Below the pieces are notes generated by a model. That model saw only the letters and a program-made list of their open reading frames with translations. It was not told the DNA's origin and did no database searches. A program made the position numbers and the translations under genes. A DNA stretch of 64,000 bases from Rhodococcus qingshengii JCM 15477 (GTDB lineage Bacteria > Actinomycetota > Actinomycetes > Mycobacteriales > Mycobacteriaceae): contig NZ_CP096563.1 of assembly GCF_023221595.1 (NCBI RefSeq), forward strand, positions 5,451,001 through 5,515,000. Direction: 5' to 3'. Positions 34,342 to 43,479 of the stretch are shown piece after piece (within the stretch, counting starts at the first letter, position 1; every line of letters begins with the position of its first letter).

Positions 34342-35300
34342 CGACCTTCGCAGACCTGACGTCGCAACTGCGTGTCCCGGTTCTCGCTTCACCGATGTTC
34401 ATCATCTCGACTCCTGACCTCGTCATCGCGCAGTGCACCTCTGGCATCATCGGGTCCTTCCCGGCACTGAATGCTCGTCCGCAGTCGGCACTTCGGGATT
34501 GGCTCAAACTGATCACCGTGGCTCGTGAGGAACATGATCGTGAGCACCCGGAGAATCCGTCGGCGCCATTTGCCGTCAACCTCATCGTCCACCGGTCCAA
34601 CAACCGCCTGGAAGAGGATCTGGCGACCATCGCCGAGTTCGAGGTTCCGATCGTCATCACGTCCCTCGGCGCTCGCACCGACATCAACGACGCAGTCCAC
34701 GCATACGGCGGAATCGTTCTCCATGACGTCATCGACAATCGCTTTGCACGCAAGGCGATCGAGAAGGGCGCCGACGGACTGATCGCGGTAGCTGCCGGGG
34801 CCGGTGGTCATGCCGGTAGGCAGTCGCCGTTTGCCCTGATTCGGGAGATTCGTGAGTGGTTCGCCGGTCCACTGCTGTTGTCAGGTGCCATCGCTCATGG
34901 TGATTCGATTCTCGCTGCGCTCGCGGCCGGGGCCGATTTGGCATACGTCGGATCAGCTTTCATCGCAACCGAAGAGGCTAACGCGGATCCTGCGTACAAG
35001 GAGATGATCGTGGGTTCAGGGGCCTCCGACATCGTCTATTCCAACCTGTTCACCGGAGTACACGGAAACTACCTGCGGGGCAGCATCGTTGCCGCCGGCT
35101 TGGACCCCGACAACCTGGCCGAATCCGATCCATCCGCAATGAGTTTCGCGACCAACGACACCGATACCAAGGCCTGGCGTGACATCTGGGGCGCCGGACA
35201 GGGCATCGGAGCGATCGATGCAGTCCTTCCGACGCATGTAGTAGTAGAGCGTCTCGCCGCCGAGTACTCTGCCGCGCGAGAACGAATCTGCCGACTCTAG
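34338..35300 (+). CDS. Nitronate monooxygenase-family FMN protein (NMO/2-nitropropane dioxygenase-like)
   Basis: 320 aa, TIM-barrel FMN enzyme. VPVLASPMFIISTPDLV at the N-terminus, AAGAGGHAGRQSPF (FMN site with the active-site His, about residue 155) and LLSGAIAHGDSILAALAAGADLAYVGSAFIAT. In catabolic operons such proteins are often enoyl reductases or oxidases of unknown substrate rather than true nitronate monooxygenases. It overlaps the ligase by 4 bp, and its stop codon shares CTAG with that of the convergent LysR gene. Confidence 0.8.
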   Translation: MTTFADLTSQLRVPVLASPMFIISTPDLVIAQCTSGIIGSFPALNARPQSALRDWLKLITVAREEHDREHPENPSAPFAVNLIVHRSNNRLEEDLATIAEFEVPIVITSLGARTDINDAVHAYGGIVLHDVIDNRFARKAIEKGADGLIAVAAGAGGHAGRQSPFALIREIREWFAGPLLLSGAIAHGDSILAALAAGADLAYVGSAFIATEEANADPAYKEMIVGSGASDIVYSNLFTGVHGNYLRGSIVAAGLDPDNLAESDPSAMSFATNDTDTKAWRDIWGAGQGIGAIDAVLPTHVVVERLAAEYSAARERICRL

Positions 35301-36193
35301 TGCTGTGACCGGCGTTCGTCGGACAGGTACTCGTGGATCAGGTTCACGAATACCTGTCCCACCGGCGACAACGTCGAGGGGTCGAAGGCGAGACCGTACG
35401 CACGCAGGAATCTCGGCTCGCAGGCCCGTTCCACCACCTGACCAGGCATCGATTTCGCCACCGAGCGCTCGACCAACGAACCGCCGAGTCCGGCGATGAC
35501 CATCGGGAGCCGCGACTCCCGTTGCTCGGTCACCACCGCGAGTTCCGTTCTGGTACCGGCCTTTCGGATCGAATCTTCGATCGCGTCACCCATCGCTGCC
35601 CCGCGAGGAACGAATACCATGGGAATGTCCGGCATTTCCGAAAGGCGTACCGGCCCCTCGGGTAGTTCCGTTCCAGCCGGGTAGACCAGGCGGTATTCCT
35701 GCTCCCCCAATTCGACGATTTCGAGCCCTTCGCCCGCCTCGAGCGGCAGATGAGCCACCGCGAATTCGCAGTGGCCGTCCCGGATGAGACTTTCCAGATT
35801 GTCCTCACGCTCGAGTTCCGAGAATCTGACTCGTGCTTGCGGATACCGTCGACAGAACTCCGCAATCAGATCGACGATCGTCCCCGAGGTCAGTGCAGGG
35901 AAAGCCATGATGTCGAGGCGACCGACGATGGCGCCATCGGATGCCGTCAACTGTTCAGCCGCCGCAGCTACGTCTCGCAAAACCTGTCGACTCGGGCCGA
36001 CCAGACTGCGACCGGCAGCACTGAGCACCATGCCTCGCCCGATGCGATGGAACAGCCTCACCCCCAGTTCACGTTCGAGCCCGCGCAACGCTTGTGACAC
36101 GGTCGGCTGAGCAACGCCGAGAGCCGCTGCGGCGCCGTTGATCCCCTTGTTCTCGACCACTGCGAGGAAGTACTCCATCTGCCGGAACTCCAC
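35297..36193 (-). CDS. LysR-family regulator (LysR-1)
   Basis: 298 aa starting at GTG (EFRQMEYFLAVVENKG). The winged helix is residues 1-60 (GINGAAAALGVAQPTVSQALRGLERELGVRLFHRIGRG); the rest is the periplasmic-binding-like effector domain. It is 3 bp after the second LysR gene and is the last gene of a minus-strand operon headed by the ligase at 41341. The stop overlaps that of the NMO-like gene, so the two operons run into each other. Confidence 0.9.
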   Translation of the reverse strand: MEFRQMEYFLAVVENKGINGAAAALGVAQPTVSQALRGLERELGVRLFHRIGRGMVLSAAGRSLVGPSRQVLRDVAAAAEQLTASDGAIVGRLDIMAFPALTSGTIVDLIAEFCRRYPQARVRFSELEREDNLESLIRDGHCEFAVAHLPLEAGEGLEIVELGEQEYRLVYPAGTELPEGPVRLSEMPDIPMVFVPRGAAMGDAIEDSIRKAGTRTELAVVTEQRESRLPMVIAGLGGSLVERSVAKSMPGQVVERACEPRFLRAYGLAFDPSTLSPVGQVFVNLIHEYLSDERRSQH

Positions 36194-36196
36194 AGT

Positions 36197-37099
36197 TCAC
36201 TCCTCTTCCGTGGACGGAACGGCGGAGGTGGCCATTTCCGCAGCCGTCGCGATGAATGCAGCGGCCGCCGGGGATTGCTCGCCCGAGCGATAGACGATAC
36301 CGACGTCGCGTGTCAGCGGCGGATCGAAGGAGAAGGCGCAGACGTCTGTCATCTGCTGTTGCGCAACCCTTCTCGGCACTACAGTGGCGCCGATCCCTCG
36401 ACGCACGAGTTCCCACGTGGTCACAGGGTGGACACAGTCCACGACTACGTTCTCGGCGCCTTCGCTGAGCAAGCCCCGGAACTGATTCGATTGATCACCG
36501 AGATCGACCACCAGCGGCAAACTGTGCAAGAGCGCTCGCGGAACCGGATCCGCCAACGGCGTTGCAAGTCGGCCGGACAACGACGCATGGGTGGCGAGCA
36601 CCAACTCCTGAGTGGCAATCGGAGCCGTGACCAAACCTTCGTACCCGATACTCAGATCGGTGACGCCGACTTCGGCCGACCCTCGCCGCAACGCATTGTC
36701 GACCCCGGCCGGGCCGTACGTGTCGAGAACACGCACGACGATCTTCGGGAAGTTGGCCCGGAATCGCCGGACCAACTCGACCATCGGATCGATCGAGAAC
36801 GCCGAGTACGAGACGACGTCGACACGACCGAACTCGAGTTCGCGAACGGCGGTCACTTTCGCCTTCGCGCGCTCGACGTCGGCAAGGATTCTCCTGGCCG
36901 CGAGATCGAACGTGCGGCCCGCGTCGGTAAGAACCAACCGCCTGCCCGTCCGGTCGAACAGCGTGGCGCCGAGTCGACGCTCGAGCGTACGAATTGCCTG
37001 TGACAGCGAGGGCTGCGAAATGTAGAGAGCCTGAGCGGCCTTCGTTATCCCACCGTGGTCGACAACAGCGACGAAGTAGGTGACGAAGTGCAGATCCAC
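36197..37099 (-). CDS. LysR-family regulator (LysR-2)
   Basis: 300 aa starting at GTG. N-terminal winged helix (FVTYFVAVVDHGGITKAAQALYISQPSLSQAIRTLERRLGATLFDRTGRRLVLT), then the effector domain. The HTH is more like that of LysR-3 (41529) than LysR-1. Tandem LysR genes in one operon are unusual: most LysR genes stand alone and divergent from their targets. Confidence 0.9.
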   Translation of the reverse strand: MDLHFVTYFVAVVDHGGITKAAQALYISQPSLSQAIRTLERRLGATLFDRTGRRLVLTDAGRTFDLAARRILADVERAKAKVTAVRELEFGRVDVVSYSAFSIDPMVELVRRFRANFPKIVVRVLDTYGPAGVDNALRRGSAEVGVTDLSIGYEGLVTAPIATQELVLATHASLSGRLATPLADPVPRALLHSLPLVVDLGDQSNQFRGLLSEGAENVVVDCVHPVTTWELVRRGIGATVVPRRVAQQQMTDVCAFSFDPPLTRDVGIVYRSGEQSPAAAAFIATAAEMATSAVPSTEEE

Positions 37100-37129
37100 T
37101 CATCCATCATACGACCAGCGATCCGTCGC

Positions 37130-37943
37130 TCACTCCACCCGAGTTGCCCCTGGTACGGCCCACTCTCCGGTGAAGATCGGCTCCCGCTTTTCCACGAAGG
37201 CACGAACCGCGTCGGTGGCATCCGTCGCAAAATTGACCGCTTGCGCCCTCGCCTCGTTGTCCAACGCCTCCCGCAACGAGAGGGAGGTGTGATGTTCGAG
37301 CATGGCGGCAGACTGACTCAGTGCGGGCCGGCGGGCCGGCGGCGAGCCGCTGCGCCAGTGTTGACGTGTGTTCGTCCAGCTCGGCCGGTTCGACCAGATA
37401 AGTCACCAACCCGAGCTCGTAGGCTTCCTGTGCGTCGATCGTCTCGGCAAGCATCACCAGTCGCTTGGCTTGTTGGAGGCCGACCAGTCTCGGCAGGATC
37501 CACGAACCACCGAAGTCGACAGACAACCCCCGTTTGGCAAAGATCTGGCTGAACTTCGCACCCTTGGCCGCCACGACGAAGTCGCAGAGCAACGCCATGT
37601 TCCATCCGGCTCCGACGGCAAACCCGTCGACCTTCGCCACCAGAGGTTTGGGAAACTCACTCAGTGCGATTGCCGTTGCGTTGATGACACGCATGCGATC
37701 GAGCGGGTGCGACGAGCCACGCTTGTCCAGATCGGAGCCCGCGCAGAAGGTCCCATCCGAGCCGGTCAGGATCACCGAGCGAATCTGCGCGTCCTCTTGA
37801 AGTTCGAGGACTGCTTCACGTAGAGCGATCCAGGCGTCGAGATCGAGAGCGTTGCGGCGGTGCGGCCGACAGAGAACAATCGTCGCGACAGCACCGTCTC
37901 GTTCGATGCTTACGGCCGCGCGCTCGATCGTCTCGGCACTCAT
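37130..37943 (-). pseudogene. Enoyl-CoA hydratase, frameshifted near the C-terminus
   Basis: The ATG at 37943 overlaps the stop of the upstream crotonase by 4 bp. About 200 codons read as a crotonase (TFCAGSDLDKR, GFAVGAGWNMALLCDFVVA, FAKRGLSVDFGGSWILPRL). The frame then shifts in the G/C-run at 37321-37337. In the next frame the expected tail is present: LSQSAAMLEHHTSLSLREAL, FVEKREPIFTGEW and a TGA at 37130-37132. Removing one base restores an intact protein of about 270 aa. Read literally, the first frame runs on to 37107 with a nonsense tail. A sequencing error in this run is as likely as a real mutation. The second catalytic glutamate is Asp/absent even in the intact part. Confidence 0.8.
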
Positions 37944-38701
37944 GAACCACTCCACACGGGAGAGCGCTTCTCGGCAAATGCCGTGGCGCCCTCCTTGGCA
38001 TCACGAGAGGTGAAGACCGGATCGATGAATTCGCGTTGCGCGACAAAGGCATCCGGATCGGTGTACTTGGCGGACATTGCCAGTACCTGCTTGGTCGCGC
38101 GAACAGCCAGTGGACCGTTAGCCGCTACTCGGGCCGCAAGCTCGCGTGCGACGGTCAGCGCCTGTCCCGGTTCGGCGAGCCGATTGACCAAGCCGTGATG
38201 GTGCGCCACGGTGGCACTGAGCGGATCCCCCGTGATCGCGATTTCCATGGCCAACTGATACGGAAGAATTTTCGGCAGACGTAGGAGCCCGCCGGCGGCC
38301 GCGGCAAGTCCCCGCTTCACTTCGGGCAGGCCGAATTTCGCGTCCGTGGACGCCACGATCAAGTCGGCCGCCAAGGCCAGTTCGCAACCGCCGGCGAGTG
38401 CCCAACCTTCGACGGCTGCGATCAGCGGCTTCGACGGCGGTGCCTCGGTCAGACCGGCAAAACCACGACCCGGTAGCGATGGCCGCTCTCCGCGCGCAAA
38501 TCCCTTCAGATCCATACCGGCGCAGAAGGTTCCACCAGATCCGGTCAGAATGCCGATGGTGAGATCGGAACGTTCCTCGAACTCGTCGATCGCGGCTGCG
38601 AGTGCCTGTGCGAGTTCCAGGTTGACCGCGTTCTTGGCCTCGGGACGATTGAGGGTGATGACGGCAACGCCGTCGGCGAAGTCGGTGAGCACGACGCTCA
38701 T
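37940..38701 (-). CDS. Enoyl-CoA hydratase/isomerase
   Basis: 253 aa. Oxyanion hole TFCAGMDLKGFARGE and VEGWALAGGCELALAADL, acidic residue in FGLPEVKRG; both glutamate positions (GGCE, LPE) are occupied, so it should be an active hydratase. It is close in sequence to the truncated crotonase at the window start (both FGLPE-x-KRG). 37 bp after the MBL hydrolase, 4-bp overlap with the frameshifted crotonase. Confidence 0.9.
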   Translation of the reverse strand: MSVVLTDFADGVAVITLNRPEAKNAVNLELAQALAAAIDEFEERSDLTIGILTGSGGTFCAGMDLKGFARGERPSLPGRGFAGLTEAPPSKPLIAAVEGWALAGGCELALAADLIVASTDAKFGLPEVKRGLAAAAGGLLRLPKILPYQLAMEIAITGDPLSATVAHHHGLVNRLAEPGQALTVARELAARVAANGPLAVRATKQVLAMSAKYTDPDAFVAQREFIDPVFTSRDAKEGATAFAEKRSPVWSGS

Positions 38702-38738
38702 GTTCGGTTCCTACTTCCGTGATGAGATTCTTGAAAGG

Positions 38739-39785
38739 TCACTGCGCGCGAATGCTCCAGCGCACGGGTGTGCCGCCGGACGGTGTCACGATCTCCCGCT
38801 TGGCCAAAACAACAAGATGAGCATGGGTTTCGCGGACTGCCAAGCGAAGTAGTCGCGGCGACATCTGTTCGAACGGGCGAGACCAGGAGATCGTGCGTGA
38901 GAGTTCCCAGGCCGTGGATTCAGGCTCATCCTGCACCGCAGCCACGATCTCCGCCAATCGCTCCTCGTGGTGCCCCATCAATTGACGTGCACGATCGGCG
39001 ATCCCACGGAATCGATATTCATGTGCCGGAAGCACTTCGCACTCGCCCAGTGTTGTCGTCGCCTCGAGCGAGAGAAGATAACGATGAAGCGGGTTCTCGA
39101 GTTCACCGGGAATCGTGGAGATGTTCGGGCTGATCCTCGGCAGCATGTGATCGCCGCTGAACAACAAGCCTCTGTCCTCTTCCACGAAGCAGAGATGTCC
39201 GGGAGTGTGCCCCGGTGTCCACTGGGCCCGGAGATTCCACCCGGGAAGATCGAGTGAATCACCATCTCCCAGAACAATGTCGATGGTTTCATGCTCGGCG
39301 AACCGCACCAGGTCGACCCGAGACGCGTCGAGCACTTCGGCCGGTGCGCCGAGTTCGGACAATTGCAGGTTCCAGCCACTGATGTCGTCGCGGGTCTGCT
39401 CGGGACCGTGGTATCCGAGGAGCGTCGCGTCGGCCACGTGCATCGCAAGCGTTGCGCCGCTGACCTGCCGAAGACGCGGCGCCAGACCGAAGTGATCGGG
39501 ATGCAGGTGCGTGATTGCCGCATAGCGCACTTCGGAAATGTGGTATCCGATCGATGCTATGCCGTCGACGAGAGCCTGCCACGACTGTTCGTGATCCCAA
39601 CCGACGTCGATGAGGGCAAGTCCGTCGTCGAGCGCGAGTGCGTAAACGAGCACGTAACGCAAAGGGTTGTCCGGCATGGGAACAGGGATCGACCACAATC
39701 CGTCCCGCACCTGTTCGACCGGTGGAAGGACTTTGTTCGCCCACGCCTCACGTTGTGCGACACCGACGTCTTCGGTCACGATCAT
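38739..39785 (-). CDS. Metallo-beta-lactamase-fold hydrolase
   Basis: 348 aa. Metal ligands in THLHPDHFGLAPRL (HxHxDH, about residue 92), TPGHTPGHLCFV, LLFSGDHMLP and the final LPAHEYRF. About 60 extra residues follow the core and form the C-terminal helical part seen in thioesterase-like MBL proteins (ERLAEIVAAVQDEPESTAWELSRT). It overlaps the ligase by 4 bp and precedes crotonases, so a CoA-thioester or lactone hydrolase role is plausible but unproved. Confidence 0.85.
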   Translation of the reverse strand: MIVTEDVGVAQREAWANKVLPPVEQVRDGLWSIPVPMPDNPLRYVLVYALALDDGLALIDVGWDHEQSWQALVDGIASIGYHISEVRYAAITHLHPDHFGLAPRLRQVSGATLAMHVADATLLGYHGPEQTRDDISGWNLQLSELGAPAEVLDASRVDLVRFAEHETIDIVLGDGDSLDLPGWNLRAQWTPGHTPGHLCFVEEDRGLLFSGDHMLPRISPNISTIPGELENPLHRYLLSLEATTTLGECEVLPAHEYRFRGIADRARQLMGHHEERLAEIVAAVQDEPESTAWELSRTISWSRPFEQMSPRLLRLAVRETHAHLVVLAKREIVTPSGGTPVRWSIRAQ

Positions 39786-41341
39786 GATGCTTCTCCGCTC
39801 GCGTTCAGCATGGTCCGCAGGCTCGACTTGAGCAGTTTTCCGCTCGCGTTGCGAGGTAGGGAGTCCACGAAATGGATCTGGCGAGGTTTCTTGTACGACG
39901 CCAACTTCGCTGTGCTGAAAGCGATCAACTCGTCGACGCTCGGCACGTCGGCACCGTCGACCAGTTTGACCACTGCGGTCACGGATTCACCCCAGCGCTT
40001 GTCGGGAACCCCGACCACCGCGACCTCGGCGACCGAGGGGTGCTCGGCCAGAATGGATTCCACCTCGATCGGATAGACGTTCTCTCCGCCGGTGATGATC
40101 ATGTCCTTGAGTCGATCGGTGACGAACAGATACCCCTCGTCGTCCAGATGGCCGGCGTCCCCCGTTCGGAGGAAACCGTCGTGGGTGAACAATTCGGCGG
40201 TCTCACGGTCACGTCGCCAGTATCCGCGAGTGTTGTTTCTACTGCGCGCGACGATCTCACCGGAACTATTGGGCGGCAATTCCTCACCAGTGGTGACGTC
40301 TCGAATCGAGATCTCGACGCCGATCATCGGCTTGCCCGCAGAGCGAAGCAACTCCGAACGCGGCCCGCTCACATGATGGTCGTAAGCACGAAGGACGGAT
40401 ACCGAACCCGTCGTCTCGGTCATCCCGTATCGCTGAACGAATTTGCAGTTCAAGACAGTCATCGCGTGGGCGAGGAGCGCCGGAGTGATCGGTGACGCCC
40501 CATAGGCGACCACCTCCAGGCTGGTCAGATCGAAACTGTCGAGAGTCGGCAGATCTACCAGCGTCTGAATGACTGCAGGCACCAGAAATGCGTGGGTGAC
40601 GCGGTGGGTCGCGATGGCATCAGCGACCCGAGCAGGCGCCATGTCTCCGAGCAGCACCAAAGGCACTCCGGCCGACAAGCATGTACTCATCCAGCCGGCA
40701 CCGGCGATGTGAAAGAGGGGAAGTGCATCGAGTGCGACTGCATTCGAACCGAATTCGTAGACATCGAACCCCTCGGGCTCGTTGTACAGATTCCGGTGCG
40801 TGGCCACGACGCCCTTGGGCCGGCCGGTTGTCCCGGACGTGTACAGCTGCAGAACTGCTGCGTCCGGATCGTGCCCGTGTCCGGGGTCGACACCGGTCCC
40901 TGATGCCACGAACTCCGCCCAGGTTCGCGAATCCGGCAGGACCCCTGCAGCTCCCACGGTTATGACCTCGATGTCCGGCAACGCTGCGGACATCGCCGCC
41001 GCCCCCGCGGCGAACTCGTCATCGACGATCAAGACGTCGAGCTCCGCGTCCTCGGCGATGTCGACGAGTTCGAGTGGGTTGAGCCGCCAGTTCAACGGTA
41101 TGAACACAGCGCCTGCCTTCGCACATGCGATGAAGGTTTCCGCACCTTCGAGCCCCATACGCAGTAGCGCACCGACACGAGCACCCGTTGTGGTCACTTC
41201 TGCCAGCGCACTCGCCAAGGTGCTGGTCTCGCCATCCAGCTCAGCCCAAGTCAACATTCGGTCGCCGCACGTGATTGCCGGATCGGACGGCCGTGTCGAC
41301 GCCGAGTGACGTATCCGGTTGGGTAGGTGAAGCTCGCTCAC
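39782..41341 (-). CDS. AMP-binding acyl-CoA ligase
   Basis: 519 aa starting at GTG with AGGAG six bases upstream. LYTSGTTGRPKGVVATHRN (about residue 174), YGMTETTGSVS, TGDAGHLDDEGYLFVTDRLKDMIITGGENVYPIEVE and the lysine in NASGKLLKSSLR are intact. First gene of the minus-strand operon ligase, MBL hydrolase, two crotonases, two LysR. Divergent from LysR-3 (41529) across 187 bp that contain an interrupted palindrome. Confidence 0.9.
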   Translation of the reverse strand: MSELHLPNRIRHSASTRPSDPAITCGDRMLTWAELDGETSTLASALAEVTTTGARVGALLRMGLEGAETFIACAKAGAVFIPLNWRLNPLELVDIAEDAELDVLIVDDEFAAGAAAMSAALPDIEVITVGAAGVLPDSRTWAEFVASGTGVDPGHGHDPDAAVLQLYTSGTTGRPKGVVATHRNLYNEPEGFDVYEFGSNAVALDALPLFHIAGAGWMSTCLSAGVPLVLLGDMAPARVADAIATHRVTHAFLVPAVIQTLVDLPTLDSFDLTSLEVVAYGASPITPALLAHAMTVLNCKFVQRYGMTETTGSVSVLRAYDHHVSGPRSELLRSAGKPMIGVEISIRDVTTGEELPPNSSGEIVARSRNNTRGYWRRDRETAELFTHDGFLRTGDAGHLDDEGYLFVTDRLKDMIITGGENVYPIEVESILAEHPSVAEVAVVGVPDKRWGESVTAVVKLVDGADVPSVDELIAFSTAKLASYKKPRQIHFVDSLPRNASGKLLKSSLRTMLNASGEAS

Positions 41342-41412
41342 ATCACGCTCCTGTGTTCCAGGTACTCACCGAGCACGAACCGCGGTCGGTGGTACTGGAA
41401 CAGTCGACCATC

Positions 41413-41458
41413 GCTATGGCCTGCGCCACAAAGACGAGAAGGCGCACAGAGCCATAGC
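41413..41458. promoter_or_regulatory. Interrupted palindrome in the ligase/LysR-3 divergent region
   Basis: GCTATGGC (41413-41420) pairs with GCCATAGC (41451-41458), and inside it TGCGCC pairs with GGCGCA. It could be the LysR-3 operator or a decayed relative of the dispersed palindrome, whose arms also begin TGCGCC. Confidence 0.4.
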
Positions 41459-41528
41459 TCAGACCTATGTCAGCAGGTCGCAGCAAGTCACCGCCGCCAA
41501 GGCTCCGTCATCTGGGAGAATTCGTCAG

Positions 41529-42473
41529 ATGCAGGCACCCGGGATGGACATACGCAGCGCGCAATATCTCGTCGCGGTCGTCGATCACGGCAGCGTCACT
41601 GCCGCCGCGGACGTCCTGCGTATCTCGCAACCGTCCCTCTCGCAGGCCGTGCGCAACCTCGAACGAACTCTCGGAGCCACACTCTTCGAGCGCACCACTC
41701 GCGGTCTGGCTCCCACCACGGTCGGACTGGCAGTTGCCGATTCTGCCCGTACGTTGCTCGCCGACGTTGCTCGGGCCGAGGCCGCGGTGGCTGCGGTAAC
41801 CGCTTTGCGCGCCGGGGAACTCGCCATAGCAGTTCAGTCCGATCTCGCCATCGACCCTGTTGCAGAGGTCGCCGGACGCCTCCATCTGACGGCACCCGGA
41901 ATTCGGTTCTCCACGAACGCCTCCGCCAACGCACAGGACGTGCGCGCGCTCGTCAGAGCAGGTACGTGTGAACTCGGGTTTCTCGAGACCCACCCGGGTA
42001 CCGAAGTCTCCGACGGGCTTCGAGAAATTGCCGTGAGCACCCAGGAAACGGTCTTGTCGATCCCCATTCGCCTGGCCACAGACCTCCCCGATCCGGTTCC
42101 GCGCACCGTGGTCGCGCGCCTGCCAATGGTGGTCGAGGCATCCGCAGTTCGGCGCGGGCACTCGATCGACGACGATCTGGAACTCACCGACGTCGTCGTG
42201 GAAGTGCCAGATCGCCTTGCTGTCCGGGAAATGGTCGGGCAAGGTGTAGGCGCCGCGCTGCTGCCCAGATCGATCGCCGAACAAGACTCACCGGCATCTG
42301 AGGTTCGCTCGCTTTTCCCACCGATCACCCGGCAGACGATCTTGGTCTACCGCGACGGCCCGCTCTCACCGGCCGGGTCTGCGTACATCGAGAACATCTC
42401 CCCACGTCACAAGCCCTCCACGAACAGCCTGCCCAACGGCGAGAGCGTCTCCGGATCGAACTCGACGCCGTAA
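41529..42473 (+). CDS. LysR-family regulator (LysR-3)
   Basis: 314 aa; the start at 41529 has GGGAG ten bases upstream, while an ATG at 41544 (MDIRSAQYLV) is the common family start without a ribosome site. Winged helix: GSVTAAADVLRISQPSLSQAVRNLERTLGATLFERTTRG. Divergent from the ligase operon, the usual layout for a LysR activator and its target. Its last 67 bp overlap the 3' end of LysR-4 on the other strand. Confidence 0.88.
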   Translation: MQAPGMDIRSAQYLVAVVDHGSVTAAADVLRISQPSLSQAVRNLERTLGATLFERTTRGLAPTTVGLAVADSARTLLADVARAEAAVAAVTALRAGELAIAVQSDLAIDPVAEVAGRLHLTAPGIRFSTNASANAQDVRALVRAGTCELGFLETHPGTEVSDGLREIAVSTQETVLSIPIRLATDLPDPVPRTVVARLPMVVEASAVRRGHSIDDDLELTDVVVEVPDRLAVREMVGQGVGAALLPRSIAEQDSPASEVRSLFPPITRQTILVYRDGPLSPAGSAYIENISPRHKPSTNSLPNGESVSGSNSTP

Positions 42474-43297
42474 TTCAGTGAGATCGGCGGCTCCACCGGA
42501 AATATCTCCGCGCCGGACGCGACCGATCTCTCGGCCAACGAACGCTCCATGAATGCCATGCCCAAACCAGCAAAGACGAACGCGCCGACGGTCTCCCGCT
42601 GCGCCAACTCCGTCGACATCCGAGTCCGGGCCCCGGCGGCCTGCAGAGACGACTCGATGGCAAGGCGAGCCCGCGAGTGTTTGAGCACACCCACCACGGG
42701 GAGATCGGGCAATGCCGTCAATGACACCGGCTCTCCCGCAGCGGGTTTCACACCATTCGGCCAGACGTCGGGATGAACCCCCGACGGCACTGCCAGCCAG
42801 TACTCGTTCACCCCCAACACTTTCGTGGACAGCGCCGACATGTCGGGTGGCCAGTAACTGAAGACCACCTCGCACGCGCCGTCTGCCAACACCTGCTCAG
42901 ACGTTGCACCCTGCGGCAACTCACCGACCCGAACGGTCACAGCAGGCCACCGCTCACGAAAGTCCGCCACGATGCGTGCGATCGGACCTTCGAGACCATG
43001 TGCCGCGGAGCAGATGTCGAGCCGGCCACGAGGCTCGTCGGCCGTACCGATCGCGACGTCGAACGCGGCCGCGCTGCTGCGAGTCATCTGCCTCGCCGGC
43101 CCTACCAACGCCCGACCTGCTGCCGTCAGCACCAAACCGCGACCGACACGGTGAAACAGTTCGACTCCGAGTTCGCGCTCGAGGCCACGAATACCCTGCG
43201 ACAGCGACGGCTTGGTGACCGACAGATTCTGCGCAGCCGTCGACAAGGACTCACCACCGGCAACGGCAAGGAAGTACTCGATCTGACGTAGGTCCAC
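42407..43297 (-). CDS. LysR-family regulator (LysR-4)
   Basis: 296 aa from GTG giving MDLRQIEYFLAVAGGE; longer in-frame starts (to 43363) lack family support. HTH: LSTAAQNLSVTKPSLSQGIRGLERELGVELFHRVGRGLVLT. Convergent with LysR-3, sharing 67 bp of coding sequence at the ends, and divergent from the metallophosphoesterase at 43480. Targets are unknown. Confidence 0.88.
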   Translation of the reverse strand: MDLRQIEYFLAVAGGESLSTAAQNLSVTKPSLSQGIRGLERELGVELFHRVGRGLVLTAAGRALVGPARQMTRSSAAAFDVAIGTADEPRGRLDICSAAHGLEGPIARIVADFRERWPAVTVRVGELPQGATSEQVLADGACEVVFSYWPPDMSALSTKVLGVNEYWLAVPSGVHPDVWPNGVKPAAGEPVSLTALPDLPVVGVLKHSRARLAIESSLQAAGARTRMSTELAQRETVGAFVFAGLGMAFMERSLAERSVASGAEIFPVEPPISLNYGVEFDPETLSPLGRLFVEGL

Positions 43298-43415
43298 TCC
43301 ATCGACTTTGCCATAAACGCAGACAGGTATACCGGTACCAAGCACTGCAGGGTGTTCACACACGCTTCATTAATCGGACATTCAGGACACACCTTCTTCT
43401 ACCCGGCGCCACCTA

Positions 43416-43441
43416 CCGTAATTGGTCCAGACCAATTACGG
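43416..43441. promoter_or_regulatory. HutC-type (DasR/PhnF-like) palindromic operator
   Basis: A 26-bp palindrome with perfect 12-bp arms around CA; the core is TTGGTCCAGACCAA. This matches the TGGT-N2-AGACCA form bound by HutC-subfamily GntR proteins (DasR dre sites; PhnF TGGTATAGACCA). It ends 38 bp before the start codon of the metallophosphoesterase, a good repressor position. Confidence 0.75.
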
Positions 43442-43479
43442 ATAGGTCTGAACCACCGCGTCGAAGACAAGGAATCCTC

